Source: Paraburkholderia solisilvae
GTDB lineage: Bacteria; Pseudomonadota; Gammaproteobacteria; Burkholderiales; Burkholderiaceae
Assembly: GCF_902859875.1 (NCBI RefSeq)
Contig: NZ_CADIKF010000048.1
Span: forward strand, 1 to 54,622
Length of the DNA stretch: 54,622 nt
Direction of reading: 5' to 3'
In this document: positions 8,434 through 16,248 of the stretch, one piece after another
How the letters are laid out: each line of letters begins with the position of its first letter
Position numbering within the stretch: the stretch's first letter is position 1
Position numbers and translations under genes: made by a program
Notes under the pieces: model-generated
The model's database searches: none
The model's input: only the letters and a program-made list of their open reading frames with translations
Told to the model about the DNA's origin: nothing

Positions 8434-10645
8434 GGCGAGCTCCTGGTGTGGCAGGCGGTGGATCGCCGGCGCACCGGCCGTTGCCGGCCAGTGTCGCGAG
8501 CGGCGATTGAGGGTCGAGCAGCGCGCTGCGCACGAAGTGCGCATGGCTCAGAATGCGTTGCAGCCGATGGCGCTCGTCGCGCAGCGGCTCGACCTCGGCG
8601 AGCATCTGCTGCACGGCGCCGATCGCGTCGCCGGTCGCGGCGAGTGCGATATCGAACCGTTTCGCGGTGGGCTTTTCGAACAGCCGGCCGACCTCGTCGC
8701 GCATTGCCCGCAGCTTCACGCGCCACGGCATCTTGCGCGCATAGCGCGGGTCGGGCGGCAGATCCGCAATCTCGCGGCGCAGGTCGATGATCGCGTTGCC
8801 GACCTCGAGCACCGCGAACAGCCAGCGCAACGTGGCGCGCTTGACCTCGGGCTCGTCGGCCGCGAGTGCGTTGATCTGGAACATCAGGTCGCGCGCGCCG
8901 CTTTCGAAGCGCGTGCGCAGCCGCGACGCATGGCCGCGGCAGCCGGCTACCACCTGGCGGCGCAGATCGACGAGCAGCCGGTTGCGCAGCCATGGCGTCG
9001 ACGGCGGCAACAGCACCGCGAAGGCGACCGCGGTGACGAGTATCGACAGCACGAGCGCGAGCGCGTCGTTCATGAACGTCATCGGGTCGTAGATCTGGAC
9101 ATTGTCCGGGCCTGCGAGAAAGCAGAAGAAGATGCAGTAGCCCATCCCATAGCCGGCGAGCGCCGGACGCGTCGTCATGAATACGCCGAGCGCGAGAAAC
9201 GGCGCGAGCGCCGCGCATAGCATCGGGAAACCGTCGATGCGCGGATAGAAGCCGAAGGTGACGATGATCGCCATCAGCGATGCCAGCGCGGTGCCGAGCG
9301 CCATTTGCCACGCCGTGCGCGGCGGGTTCGGCGACGACGACGCAAGCGCGCAGATGGCCGCCGCGTTGAGCGTGAGCGTCGTGCCGCTCGGCCACGCGGT
9401 GGCGATCCAGAACCCGCCGAGCACGCACATCACGATAGCCGCGCGCAGGCCCGAGATACCGGCCGTCAGCGGATTCGTTTTCGGTTCGTAGTGCTCGATC
9501 CAGCGTTCGCGCGCATGGCTCGGCACGGCCAGCGACGCATAGGTGGCCGTGTACGCGTGCAGGTCTTCGACAAAGCGGTACAGCAGTTCGGACGCGGTGT
9601 CGAAGTCGAGCAGCGGTTCGTCCGGATGCACGGCGAGCTCGGCGCGCGTCGCGCGGATGCGCGCGGGCAGCGCCGCCTTGTACGCGTCGAGCTGTTGCGC
9701 CGCATAGGTCGCATCGGCCGCCGTGCGCACCGGCTCGCCGGACTGATGGCGCAATAGCGGCGCGATTTCGCGGAAGTACGGCTCGAGCGCATCGATGGTC
9801 GCCCACGCGCTCGCCTGATGCAGACGGTTCATCAACTGGTGCAGCGCGTGAAAGCGCGTCGACGCGGCCATGAATTCGCTGTTCAGGCGCGACAGCCGGC
9901 CGCCGCGCATGCGCGACTCGGGGCTCTCGAACACGGCCATGCTGCGCATCGCTTCGAGGCCGACGATATCGGCGATAAAGCGCGCGTTGGTCGCTTCGAT
10001 CTGCGCGCGCTCGATGTGGCCGGCGAGCACGCTGCCGACATAGTCGACGAACGAGCTGAAGCGCGCACGCACGGTGGTGCGCAACAGATCGCCGGTGTGT
10101 TGGGGAAACACGAGCGCGCTGAGCGTGCCCGCGCAGACAATCCCCAGCAGCACTTCGGATACACGCGTGAGCGCCGACAGCAGCGCGCCGTCCGGATGCT
10201 GCGACGCGGGGATGCCGATCAGCGCGGCGGTGTAGCCGGCGAGCACGAAGCCGTACGAGCGGAAGTTGCGATTGCGCGCGGCGCCCGCGGTGCAGATGCC
10301 GACCCACAGCGCGGTCGACAGGATGAATAGTTCCGGTTGCTGCGGAAAGAGGCCAAGCAGCGCGAGCATCACGACGAGCCCAACCAGCGTGCCGCAGATC
10401 CGGTAGAAGCTCTTCGCGAACACCGCGCCGCTTTGCGGCTGCATCACGATAAAGACGGTCGTCATCGCGGTGCGCGGCTGCGGCATCTCGAGTTTCATCG
10501 CGATGCCGAGCGCGAGGAACGCGGCCGCGAGCGCTTTGAACAGGTACAGCCAGGTGCGGCCGTCGGTGCGCGCCCAGTCCGCGAACGCCGCGTAGAGCGC
10601 GGGCAGCGACCAGCCGGCGGGTTGAACGGGAGACGAAGTGGACAT
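8423..10645 (-). CDS. FUSC-family efflux pump (fusaric acid/aromatic acid exporter, AaeB-like)
   Basis: 740 residues from the ATG at 10645 (GGAG upstream). The frame stays open far upstream, but that part overlaps the real outer-membrane factor gene in another frame. The FUSC pattern is doubled: an N-terminal membrane block beginning TWLYLFKALAAAFLALGIAMKLEMPQP, with TAMTTVFIVMQPQSG and RICGTLVGLV, a central cytoplasmic region of ~170 residues, and a second block from TAGISGLRAAIVMCVLGGFW to LVLSILVTAVAFAVLLPPST. A long cytoplasmic tail follows. Known members export fusaric acid or hydroxylated aromatic carboxylic acids. It ends 11 bp inside the DUF1656 gene and starts 17 bp inside the end of the OMF gene, so translation of the operon is probably coupled throughout. 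Confidence 0.92.
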   Translation of the reverse strand: MSTSSPVQPAGWSLPALYAAFADWARTDGRTWLYLFKALAAAFLALGIAMKLEMPQPRTAMTTVFIVMQPQSGAVFAKSFYRICGTLVGLVVMLALLGLFPQQPELFILSTALWVGICTAGAARNRNFRSYGFVLAGYTAALIGIPASQHPDGALLSALTRVSEVLLGIVCAGTLSALVFPQHTGDLLRTTVRARFSSFVDYVGSVLAGHIERAQIEATNARFIADIVGLEAMRSMAVFESPESRMRGGRLSRLNSEFMAASTRFHALHQLMNRLHQASAWATIDALEPYFREIAPLLRHQSGEPVRTAADATYAAQQLDAYKAALPARIRATRAELAVHPDEPLLDFDTASELLYRFVEDLHAYTATYASLAVPSHARERWIEHYEPKTNPLTAGISGLRAAIVMCVLGGFWIATAWPSGTTLTLNAAAICALASSSPNPPRTAWQMALGTALASLMAIIVTFGFYPRIDGFPMLCAALAPFLALGVFMTTRPALAGYGMGYCIFFCFLAGPDNVQIYDPMTFMNDALALVLSILVTAVAFAVLLPPSTPWLRNRLLVDLRRQVVAGCRGHASRLRTRFESGARDLMFQINALAADEPEVKRATLRWLFAVLEVGNAIIDLRREIADLPPDPRYARKMPWRVKLRAMRDEVGRLFEKPTAKRFDIALAATGDAIGAVQQMLAEVEPLRDERHRLQRILSHAHFVRSALLDPQSPLATLAGNGRCAGDPPPATPGARHAS

Positions 10646-10662
10646 GTCGGGCGGCTCCGCGG

Positions 10663-12489
10663 TCAGCGCGCGTTCGCGTTGGCGATTGCGTTGGAGGTGG
10701 CCGCATCGAGCGGTGCGGCGGGCTGCGTGACAGGCTGTACAACGGACTGTGTAGCGGACTGTGTAGCGGGCTGTGTAGCGAACTGTGTAGCGCCGGGCTG
10801 TGTCACGCGCTGCATAAGGGGCTGTGCGCCGGCCTGGGAGGCAGGCCGTTTCGTGCCCGGCGTGTCGGCTTGTGCGGCCGGCCTTGCCGCACTGCCCGCG
10901 TTCATCGTGCTTCCGGTCGTGCTTCCAGCCGCAGCCGCTGGCGCCGGGGCGGCGGTCGAATGTGCAGCAGCGGCGCCGGCGCGCGCGCCTTGCGCCGCTT
11001 TGCCGCGTCCGCGTGCGGGAAAGGTGTCGGCTTCCGCAGGCCCGTCGGCGGGTTCCACGAGACCGCCGCCGAGCGCCGCGACGAGTGTCGCGCGCACGGT
11101 CAACCGATCGGCCTGCACGCGCGCGACGCCCTCCTGCGCATGCAATTGCTGGCTTTGCGCGATCAGCACGTTCACGTAGTCGGTGAGGCCGCGCCGATAG
11201 CCTTCGCGCGCAAGCTGATAGTTGCGGGTTGCGATATCGACCGAGCGCTGCGCTTCCTTCGCTTGCGTTTCGAGCGAGCGCATCCGCACCACCTGATCGG
11301 ATATCTCCTTGAGCGCGCTGACGATGGTCTGGTTGTACTGTTCGGCGGCTTCGTCGTAGCCGGCCGACGCGACGCCCAGTTGCGCGCGCAACCGTCCGCC
11401 GTCGAGGATCGGCAGCGACAGGGCCGGCCCCGCGGTCCAGCTGCCGTTCTGCGCGTGCAGGAACTGGAAGAACGGCCCCATCGCGGCAAAGCCGCCAACC
11501 GACGCGAGCAGATCGATATCCGGATAAAAATCCGCATGGGCGACGTCGATGCCGCGCGCCTGCGCCGCGACCGTCCAGCGTGCGGCGACCACGTCGGGAC
11601 GATGGCCGATCAGCGCGGCGGGCAGCGTCGACGGCAGGCCCGCTGGGCCGGATAGCGCAAGCTGCGGCCGCGTGATCGCGTCGCCCGCGCCGGGCCCCTG
11701 GCCGGCGAGCGCGGCCAGCTGGTTGCGATCGAGCGCGATGTGCTCGTCGAGCGCATCGATGCGGCGCTCGTACTCGGGCAGCGGCGTTTCGGCTTGCGTC
11801 ACCTCGAGCTGCGTGCCAAGGCCGCCCTGCAGCCGGCGGTTCGCGAGCGTGGCGACCTGCTGCTGCTGCGCAAGCGTGCTCGTCGCGATGTCGAGCAGTG
11901 CGTAGTTCATCGACAGATCGATATACGCGCGCACGACGTTCACTTCGAGTTCGAGCTGCGCGGCGCGCGCGTCGGCGGCGCGTGCGTGGGCGAGGTCGAG
12001 CGCGGCCTCGGCGGCGTTCTTGTCGCGGCCCCACACGTCGAGGTGATACGACAGGTTGAGCGACGCGGTGTTGTTCCAGGTGGTCTGGTCGCCGAGCGGA
12101 CCGGGGCCGTAGTACACGTTGTCGGGCCAGTGCTCGCCCTGAATCGACATGTTGCCGTTGACTTGCGGCGACAGCGCAGCCGCGTTCACCGCGGCGAGCG
12201 CCTGCGCGCTGCGCACGCGCGCCTGCGCAACCGCGAGCGTCGGATTGCCCGCGAGCGCGGCGGCCACCCAACTGTTCAGTTGGGGATCCTGGTAGGCCTG
12301 CCACCAGTCGACGGCAGGCCATTTCGCATCGATGTCGGCCGCACGGATCGCGGCGCCCGCGTCGAGCGACATCGGGTCGGTGCCGTGCGCTTGCGGCGCG
12401 ACGTTTCCGGGACTCGCGCAGCCGGCAATTATTAGCGGGATCGCAAAAACCGCGAGCGCGGCGATCCCATTTCTCACCGGACACTGCAC
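10663..12489 (-). CDS. Outer-membrane efflux factor (NodT/OprM family) with repetitive C-terminal tail
   Basis: 608 residues, about 130 more than a usual OprM/NodT protein. A lipoprotein signal ends IIAGC (Cys24). The first half has DWWQAYQDPQLNSWV and NPTLAVAQARVRSAQA; the duplicated half has IGHRPDVVAARWTVAAQA and FYPDIDLLASVGGF, then LSLPILDGGRLRAQL, the family signature. Residues ~478-608 form an Ala/Thr/Gln/Pro-rich extension that includes repeated TQPA/TQSA units encoded by a 12-bp DNA repeat. As the outer-membrane channel it would complete the export path with the HlyD and FUSC proteins. First gene of the operon, divergent from the LysR regulator gene. Confidence 0.92.
   Translation of the reverse strand: MQCPVRNGIAALAVFAIPLIIAGCASPGNVAPQAHGTDPMSLDAGAAIRAADIDAKWPAVDWWQAYQDPQLNSWVAAALAGNPTLAVAQARVRSAQALAAVNAAALSPQVNGNMSIQGEHWPDNVYYGPGPLGDQTTWNNTASLNLSYHLDVWGRDKNAAEAALDLAHARAADARAAQLELEVNVVRAYIDLSMNYALLDIATSTLAQQQQVATLANRRLQGGLGTQLEVTQAETPLPEYERRIDALDEHIALDRNQLAALAGQGPGAGDAITRPQLALSGPAGLPSTLPAALIGHRPDVVAARWTVAAQARGIDVAHADFYPDIDLLASVGGFAAMGPFFQFLHAQNGSWTAGPALSLPILDGGRLRAQLGVASAGYDEAAEQYNQTIVSALKEISDQVVRMRSLETQAKEAQRSVDIATRNYQLAREGYRRGLTDYVNVLIAQSQQLHAQEGVARVQADRLTVRATLVAALGGGLVEPADGPAEADTFPARGRGKAAQGARAGAAAAHSTAAPAPAAAAGSTTGSTMNAGSAARPAAQADTPGTKRPASQAGAQPLMQRVTQPGATQFATQPATQSATQSVVQPVTQPAAPLDAATSNAIANANAR
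10733..10792 (-). repeat. 12-bp tandem repeat inside the OMF C-terminal tail
   Basis: Five units of 12 bp (plus-strand unit GACTGTGTAGCG with variants GGCTGTACAACG, GGCTGTGTAGCG, AACTGTGTAGCG) at 10733, 10745, 10757, 10769 and 10781. Two units are identical. The period is a multiple of three, so the array is translated in frame as Thr-Gln-Pro/Ser-Ala/Val quartets, and copy-number change would lengthen or shorten the tail without a frameshift. Confidence 0.9.
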
Positions 12490-12526
12490 GATTGCCTCCC
12501 TGATTGACTATGAAACGGTATGTGCC

Positions 12527-12555
12527 ATTATATTTTTCAGCAGATTAATGAATAA
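12527..12555 (-). promoter_or_regulatory. Promoter of the efflux operon
   Basis: On the minus strand a perfect -10 TATAAT (12527-12532) is preceded by 17 bp and a -35-like TTATTC (12550-12555). It lies 38 bp before the OMF start codon. The weak -35 fits an activator-dependent promoter. Confidence 0.65.
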
Positions 12556-12567
12556 CCGGTAAAGGTG

Positions 12568-12580
12568 TAACGGATCCTTA
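12568..12580. promoter_or_regulatory. Candidate LysR-type operator (T-N11-A) in the divergent region
   Basis: TAA-CGGATCC-TTA is an inverted repeat that fits the T-N11-A LysR consensus. It lies directly upstream of the -35 of the efflux promoter and 68 bp before the LysR-gene start, the usual place for a regulator that activates the operon and represses itself. Binding is inferred, not shown. Confidence 0.5.
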
Positions 12581-12647
12581 CGGAAACTGAGATAATCGCC
12601 GTTACCGTTTGTGCAACAATCGGCTGCAAAGGTAGTCAAGGATCGAC

Positions 12648-13586
12648 ATGGATACGATTCAGAACATGCGCGTCTTTGTCCGCGTCGTCGAGGCGGGCAG
12701 TTTCACCGGCGCCGCGCAGCATCTCAATACGACCACGGCTTACGCGTCGCGGGCTATTTCGGACCTCGAAGCGCATCTGCGCACCCGCTTGCTGAACCGC
12801 ACCACGCGCCGCATCGCGCTCACCGAAGCGGGCGAGCGCTACTTGCAGCGTTGCGAGCAGATTCTCGCGTATGTGGATCAGGCCGAGGCGGAGGCGAGCG
12901 ATGCGCATGCGCGTCCGTCCGGCAAACTGAAAATGCACGCGATGACGAGCTTCGGTCAGCACTACGTCGTGCCCGCGGTAGGCGGCTATCAACAGCTGTA
13001 TCCGGAGGTGCATGTCGAACTGACGCTCGCGCAGCGGATGCCCGATCTGCTCGACGAAGGCTACGACGTCGCGCTCGTGCTCGCGCAGCATCTGCCCGAC
13101 TCGGGGCTGGTGTCGCAGCGTCTGGGCGGCGCGTTCAGCATCGCGTGCGCGTCGCCCGCGTATCTGGAGCGCAACGGCGTGCCGCAGACGCCCGCGGATT
13201 TGCGCAAGCATGTGTGCCTGCGGCTGATCACGCCGATGTTCCCGACCGACGAGTGGACCTTCGACGGCCCGAACGGGCGGGAGACCGTCGCGCTCGGTCC
13301 GGCGACGTTTCAGGTGAACGTGGCGGAGGCGCAGGCGGTCGCGGTGCGCGAAGGGATGGGCGTCGGCCTCGTGCCGATTTTCTCGGCGATCGCCGGGCTG
13401 CGCAGCGGCGAACTGATGTGGATCCTGCCCGAGTACACGTCGCAGGAGATGAATCTGTACGCGCTCTATGCCTCGCGCCAGTACCTCGACGCGAAGATTC
13501 GCACGTGGATCGAATATCTGCGCGATACGCTGCCCGCGACGCTGGCGCGCAATCAGGCCGAGTTACGCAAGTTCGCGCGCACCTGA
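12648..13586 (+). CDS. LysR-family transcriptional regulator of the efflux operon
   Basis: 312 residues, normal for the family; AAGGA ribosome binding site upstream. The N-terminal winged helix-turn-helix is MRVFVRVVEAGSFTGAAQHL...SRAISDLEAHLRTRLLNRTTRRIALTEAGERYLQRC. The effector-binding domain follows with GKLKMHAMTSFGQHYVVPAV and the typical PDLLDEGYDVAL and AVREGMGVGLVPIFSAIAG elements. Divergent orientation from the four efflux genes suggests that it senses the exported compound (by analogy with AaeR, an aromatic carboxylate) and activates their transcription. Confidence 0.93.
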   Translation: MDTIQNMRVFVRVVEAGSFTGAAQHLNTTTAYASRAISDLEAHLRTRLLNRTTRRIALTEAGERYLQRCEQILAYVDQAEAEASDAHARPSGKLKMHAMTSFGQHYVVPAVGGYQQLYPEVHVELTLAQRMPDLLDEGYDVALVLAQHLPDSGLVSQRLGGAFSIACASPAYLERNGVPQTPADLRKHVCLRLITPMFPTDEWTFDGPNGRETVALGPATFQVNVAEAQAVAVREGMGVGLVPIFSAIAGLRSGELMWILPEYTSQEMNLYALYASRQYLDAKIRTWIEYLRDTLPATLARNQAELRKFART

Positions 13587-13757
13587 GCGTGGCCGGTCCC
13601 ATACGATGGGGCTTCCGTACGATGTTACAGATGCGCGTTGCGCCGCAACACTTCTTTACTTTCCCCGCGAACCGGTTTTGCTAACGTGGAGTCCATGCCG
13701 CTGTCGCCGGGCTGGAACGAGGCGGCGCACGCCGCACCTTGCCACGAAGAGGGAAAC

Positions 13758-13919
13758 ATGGATACGCATCTGATGATCGGTGTCGCCGTTATTGCCGGAC
13801 TGATTGTTGTCGCCGCCTCGCGCGACGTGCTGCGCCGTTTGCGGCCGCAACCGCGGCTCGTGCCGGTCAAGACGGGCGCGATGAAGCCCGCGCGCAAGGA
13901 TGATGCAAGCAGTCTTTGA
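13758..13919 (+). CDS. Small single-pass membrane protein, unknown function
   Basis: 53 residues from the ATG at 13758, with a GAGGG ribosome binding site in ideal position; the frame opens upstream at 13638 but without translation signals. Residues 4-20 (HLMIGVAVIAGLIVVAA) form one membrane helix, followed by a basic tail (RRLRPQPRLVPVK) that should face the cytoplasm. I do not recognise a family. It sits between the LysR gene and a convergent phosphoesterase gene. Confidence 0.55.
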   Translation: MDTHLMIGVAVIAGLIVVAASRDVLRRLRPQPRLVPVKTGAMKPARKDDASSL

Positions 13920-14020
13920 GTCTCACGGTTTTTTTGAGTGCTGTTTTGTGCGTGCGACCGAATCATGCGTGCGTTCGCATTCGATGTCACGTTCGAGCCG
14001 CGCGCGACGTACCGCGTCGT

Positions 14021-14935
14021 TCAGATCTCCACCACCTTGCGCCAGCTGAACTGCTCGTTTTCGTATTGACGCGTGCGCAAATCGAAATAGCCGCGCGGAT
14101 TGCACACGACGCGCGTGCCGTTCTCGACGTAATCGAATGCGGTGTGCGTATGGCCATGAATCCACAGCGAGACGGGCGCGCGCACGAGGTCCGGCAAGTC
14201 GCTGACGAAACCCGCCGACACGCGGTCATTCGCGTAGTGCTCGGCGAGGCTGCGCCGATGCGGCGCATGATGCGTGACCACGATCGTCTTGCCGGCGAAC
14301 GGCTTCGCAAGTTCAGCGGCTAGCCACGCGCGCGCATGCTCGTGCAACGCGAGTGAATCGGCGGGTGTGAAATGGCGAGGCGCGCTGCGTCCGGTAGCGA
14401 CGGCCGGCGTGCGTGCGGCGCCTGAATCTGGCGCTCGGGCGCGGTCGATGCGCTCGCCGGCGCGTGCTTCTGCGGCCAGCTCGCCGGCGAGATCGCGTGC
14501 CGGGTCGCTCCACGCGAGCTGGATCAGGCCGCGATAATCGAGCATCGCGCGTTGAGCGGCCGCCATCGATACCGTGCGCGCATCGGGCTGGGCGCCGTAC
14601 AACGCGAAGTCGGTCCATAGCGTCGTGCCGAGCACGCGCCAGCGGCCTTGCGCGTCGACGAGCGCCGCGTTGTTCAGGAAGTGCACGTTGTCGACCGAAT
14701 GCGCGGCGTCCTGCATCGCCGTTTCGAGCGCGCCGAATTCGCCGTCGTAATACTCGTGATTGCCCGGCACATACACCACCGGCACGGCGCCGTCGAATGT
14801 TTGCGCGGCCCAGCGCAACCCTTGCGCGTGATTGTGAATGTCACCCGCGAGCACGATGAGATCGGCGTCGGCGTGGGGTATGACGTCGGGCTCGTCGCAT
14901 TCGAGGTGCAGATCGGACAGCACGCGAATTTTCAT
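14021..14935 (-). CDS. Calcineurin-like metallophosphoesterase
   Basis: 304 residues. All metal-ligand motifs of the family are present in order: SDLHLE (D and H), VLAGDIHNH, GNHEYY, VVTHHAPH and HGHTH. An insertion of ~60 residues rich in Ala/Arg (AEARAGERIDRARAP...) separates the GNHE and THHAP motifs. Soluble, no signal peptide. The natural substrate is unknown; relatives cleave phosphodiesters or phosphomonoesters including nucleotides. Convergent with the small membrane-protein gene and 190 bp downstream of the DUF2069 gene on the same strand. Confidence 0.88.
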   Translation of the reverse strand: MKIRVLSDLHLECDEPDVIPHADADLIVLAGDIHNHAQGLRWAAQTFDGAVPVVYVPGNHEYYDGEFGALETAMQDAAHSVDNVHFLNNAALVDAQGRWRVLGTTLWTDFALYGAQPDARTVSMAAAQRAMLDYRGLIQLAWSDPARDLAGELAAEARAGERIDRARAPDSGAARTPAVATGRSAPRHFTPADSLALHEHARAWLAAELAKPFAGKTIVVTHHAPHRRSLAEHYANDRVSAGFVSDLPDLVRAPVSLWIHGHTHTAFDYVENGTRVVCNPRGYFDLRTRQYENEQFSWRKVVEI

Positions 14936-15124
14936 CGAGACGGCTCCATGTGCCGCGTGCGGGCGGCGGGTTCGGGTTCCACGATTGCAGCCGGCCGGGC
15001 TGGCACGGTGCTCGCGTGACGCGGCGACGCGGGCGATGTGTCTAGCGTAGCACCTTGGGGCGCTGCGCCCGCGTGATGCCGGTGCGCGATTTGTGCGTTA
15101 TGCGGCAAGCGCGCCGCGTGCTTG

Positions 15125-15529
15125 TCAGACCGCCTTTTTCGCGCGCCGCGCAGCCCGTTTGAACGGTGCGACATACGCGAGCGCACAGCCGAAAAACACC
15201 AGCGCGAGCACGACTTCGAGCCACGCGAGCGACGCGCTCGGACCACGGTCGCTCATGCCGCGCACGATGCCTTCCATCAGATACAGCAGGACGAGCATCG
15301 ATGCCCACTGCAGCGTGTACAGACTGCGGCGCCACACGCCCGGCAGCGCAAGCAGAAGCGGCACGGCCTTCAACACCAGCGCGGAGCCGCCTGCGCGCAG
15401 CGGCGCGACGCGCCATTCCCATGCGACACACAACGCGATCAGCAGAATGAGTGCGGCGGATGCGCCGTATGCGGCGTACGCTCGCGGCGCGGGCGCGGGC
15501 GACGGGGACGAGGGGGCGTGGATCGTCAT
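15125..15529 (-). CDS. DUF2069 membrane protein
   Basis: 134 residues from the ATG at 15529. After a Pro/Ala-rich start there are four hydrophobic stretches: SAALILLIALCVAWEW, LVLKAVPLLLALPGV, YTLQWASMLVLLYLMEGIVR and LAWLEVVLALVFFGCALAYVAPF. The tail is basic (KRAARRAKKAV). The pattern LKxxPLLL...YTxQWASxLVLLYxxEGxVR is that of DUF2069, of unknown function. It starts 26 bp after wrbA, so they are probably co-transcribed; the pairing suggests a redox- or quinone-related role, which is inference only. Confidence 0.85.
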   Translation of the reverse strand: MTIHAPSSPSPAPAPRAYAAYGASAALILLIALCVAWEWRVAPLRAGGSALVLKAVPLLLALPGVWRRSLYTLQWASMLVLLYLMEGIVRGMSDRGPSASLAWLEVVLALVFFGCALAYVAPFKRAARRAKKAV

Positions 15530-15555
15530 ACGGTGCGCTCGCTCATCTTCTGTGC

Positions 15556-16158
15556 CTACGGACGTTCGGTCATCGACGCCGCAGTGCGCGCGATGCGGCT
15601 GCCAAGCGCAATGGCGAGCGCTTTTTCGTCGGCGGAAATGCCGTGCGCGGCGGAATCCGCGCGCGCGTGATGTGACGCGCCGTACGGCGAGCCGCCGGTT
15701 TGCGTCGTGTTGAGCAGGCTCTCGGTGTACGGGATGCCGAGGATCAGCATGCCGTGATGCAGAAGCGGCAGCATCATCGAAAGCAGGGTGGTTTCCTGGC
15801 CGCCATGCAGACTGCCGGTCGACGTGAACACGCAGGCCGGTTTGCCGGCGAGCGCGCCGGACAACCACTGCGGCGTCGTGCCGTCGAGAAAGTATTTGAG
15901 CGGCGCGGCCATATTGCCGAAGCGGGTCGGCGAGCCGAGCGCGAGGCCCGCGCATTCTTCGAGGTCGCGCAATTCCACGTAGGGCGGGCCTTCGGCGGGG
16001 ATATCCGGCGCGCTTGCTTCGCACACCGTCGAGACCGGCGGCACGGTGCGTACGCGTGCCTGCATGCCGGACACGCTGTCGATGCCTTGCGCGATCGCGA
16101 GCGCGAGTTCGCGTGTCGCGCCGTGCCGGCTGTAGTAAAGCACAAGGATGTCTTTCAT
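15556..16158 (-). CDS. wrbA: NAD(P)H:quinone oxidoreductase, WrbA type
   Basis: 200 residues, the usual WrbA length. The flavodoxin-like FMN site is seen in ILVLYYSRHGATRELA (phosphate loop), LALGSPTRFGNMAAPLKYFLD and FTSTGSLHGGQETTLLSMMLPLLHHGM, a WrbA signature. The tetrameric cytosolic enzyme reduces quinones by two electrons, which avoids semiquinone radicals. A TATAAT lies 22 bp before the start on the minus strand (16181-16186), although no good -35 is visible. First gene of a pair with DUF2069 and divergent from the YihY gene. Confidence 0.93.
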   Translation of the reverse strand: MKDILVLYYSRHGATRELALAIAQGIDSVSGMQARVRTVPPVSTVCEASAPDIPAEGPPYVELRDLEECAGLALGSPTRFGNMAAPLKYFLDGTTPQWLSGALAGKPACVFTSTGSLHGGQETTLLSMMLPLLHHGMLILGIPYTESLLNTTQTGGSPYGASHHARADSAAHGISADEKALAIALGSRIARTAASMTERP

Positions 16159-16248
16159 AGGCTGTTTATAGTGAACGGGTATTATAGGGGCTGGGTCCCG
16201 CGCTCACGCTACATAACCGGCATGGCGGCGTCACGGAGAGATCGATCG
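16159..16248. promoter_or_regulatory. Divergent promoter region wrbA / YihY
   Basis: 90-bp divergent spacer. ATTATA at 16181-16186 reads TATAAT on the minus strand toward wrbA; on the plus strand TATTAT (16180-16185) overlaps it and could serve the YihY gene. No -35 close to consensus was found for either direction, so the assignment is tentative. Confidence 0.4.

Noticed and set aside
8423..12484. 1353-codon open frame on the minus strand
   Set aside because: Only the part from 10645 down is the FUSC pump. The upstream part overlaps the outer-membrane factor in another frame and has Arg-rich shadow composition.
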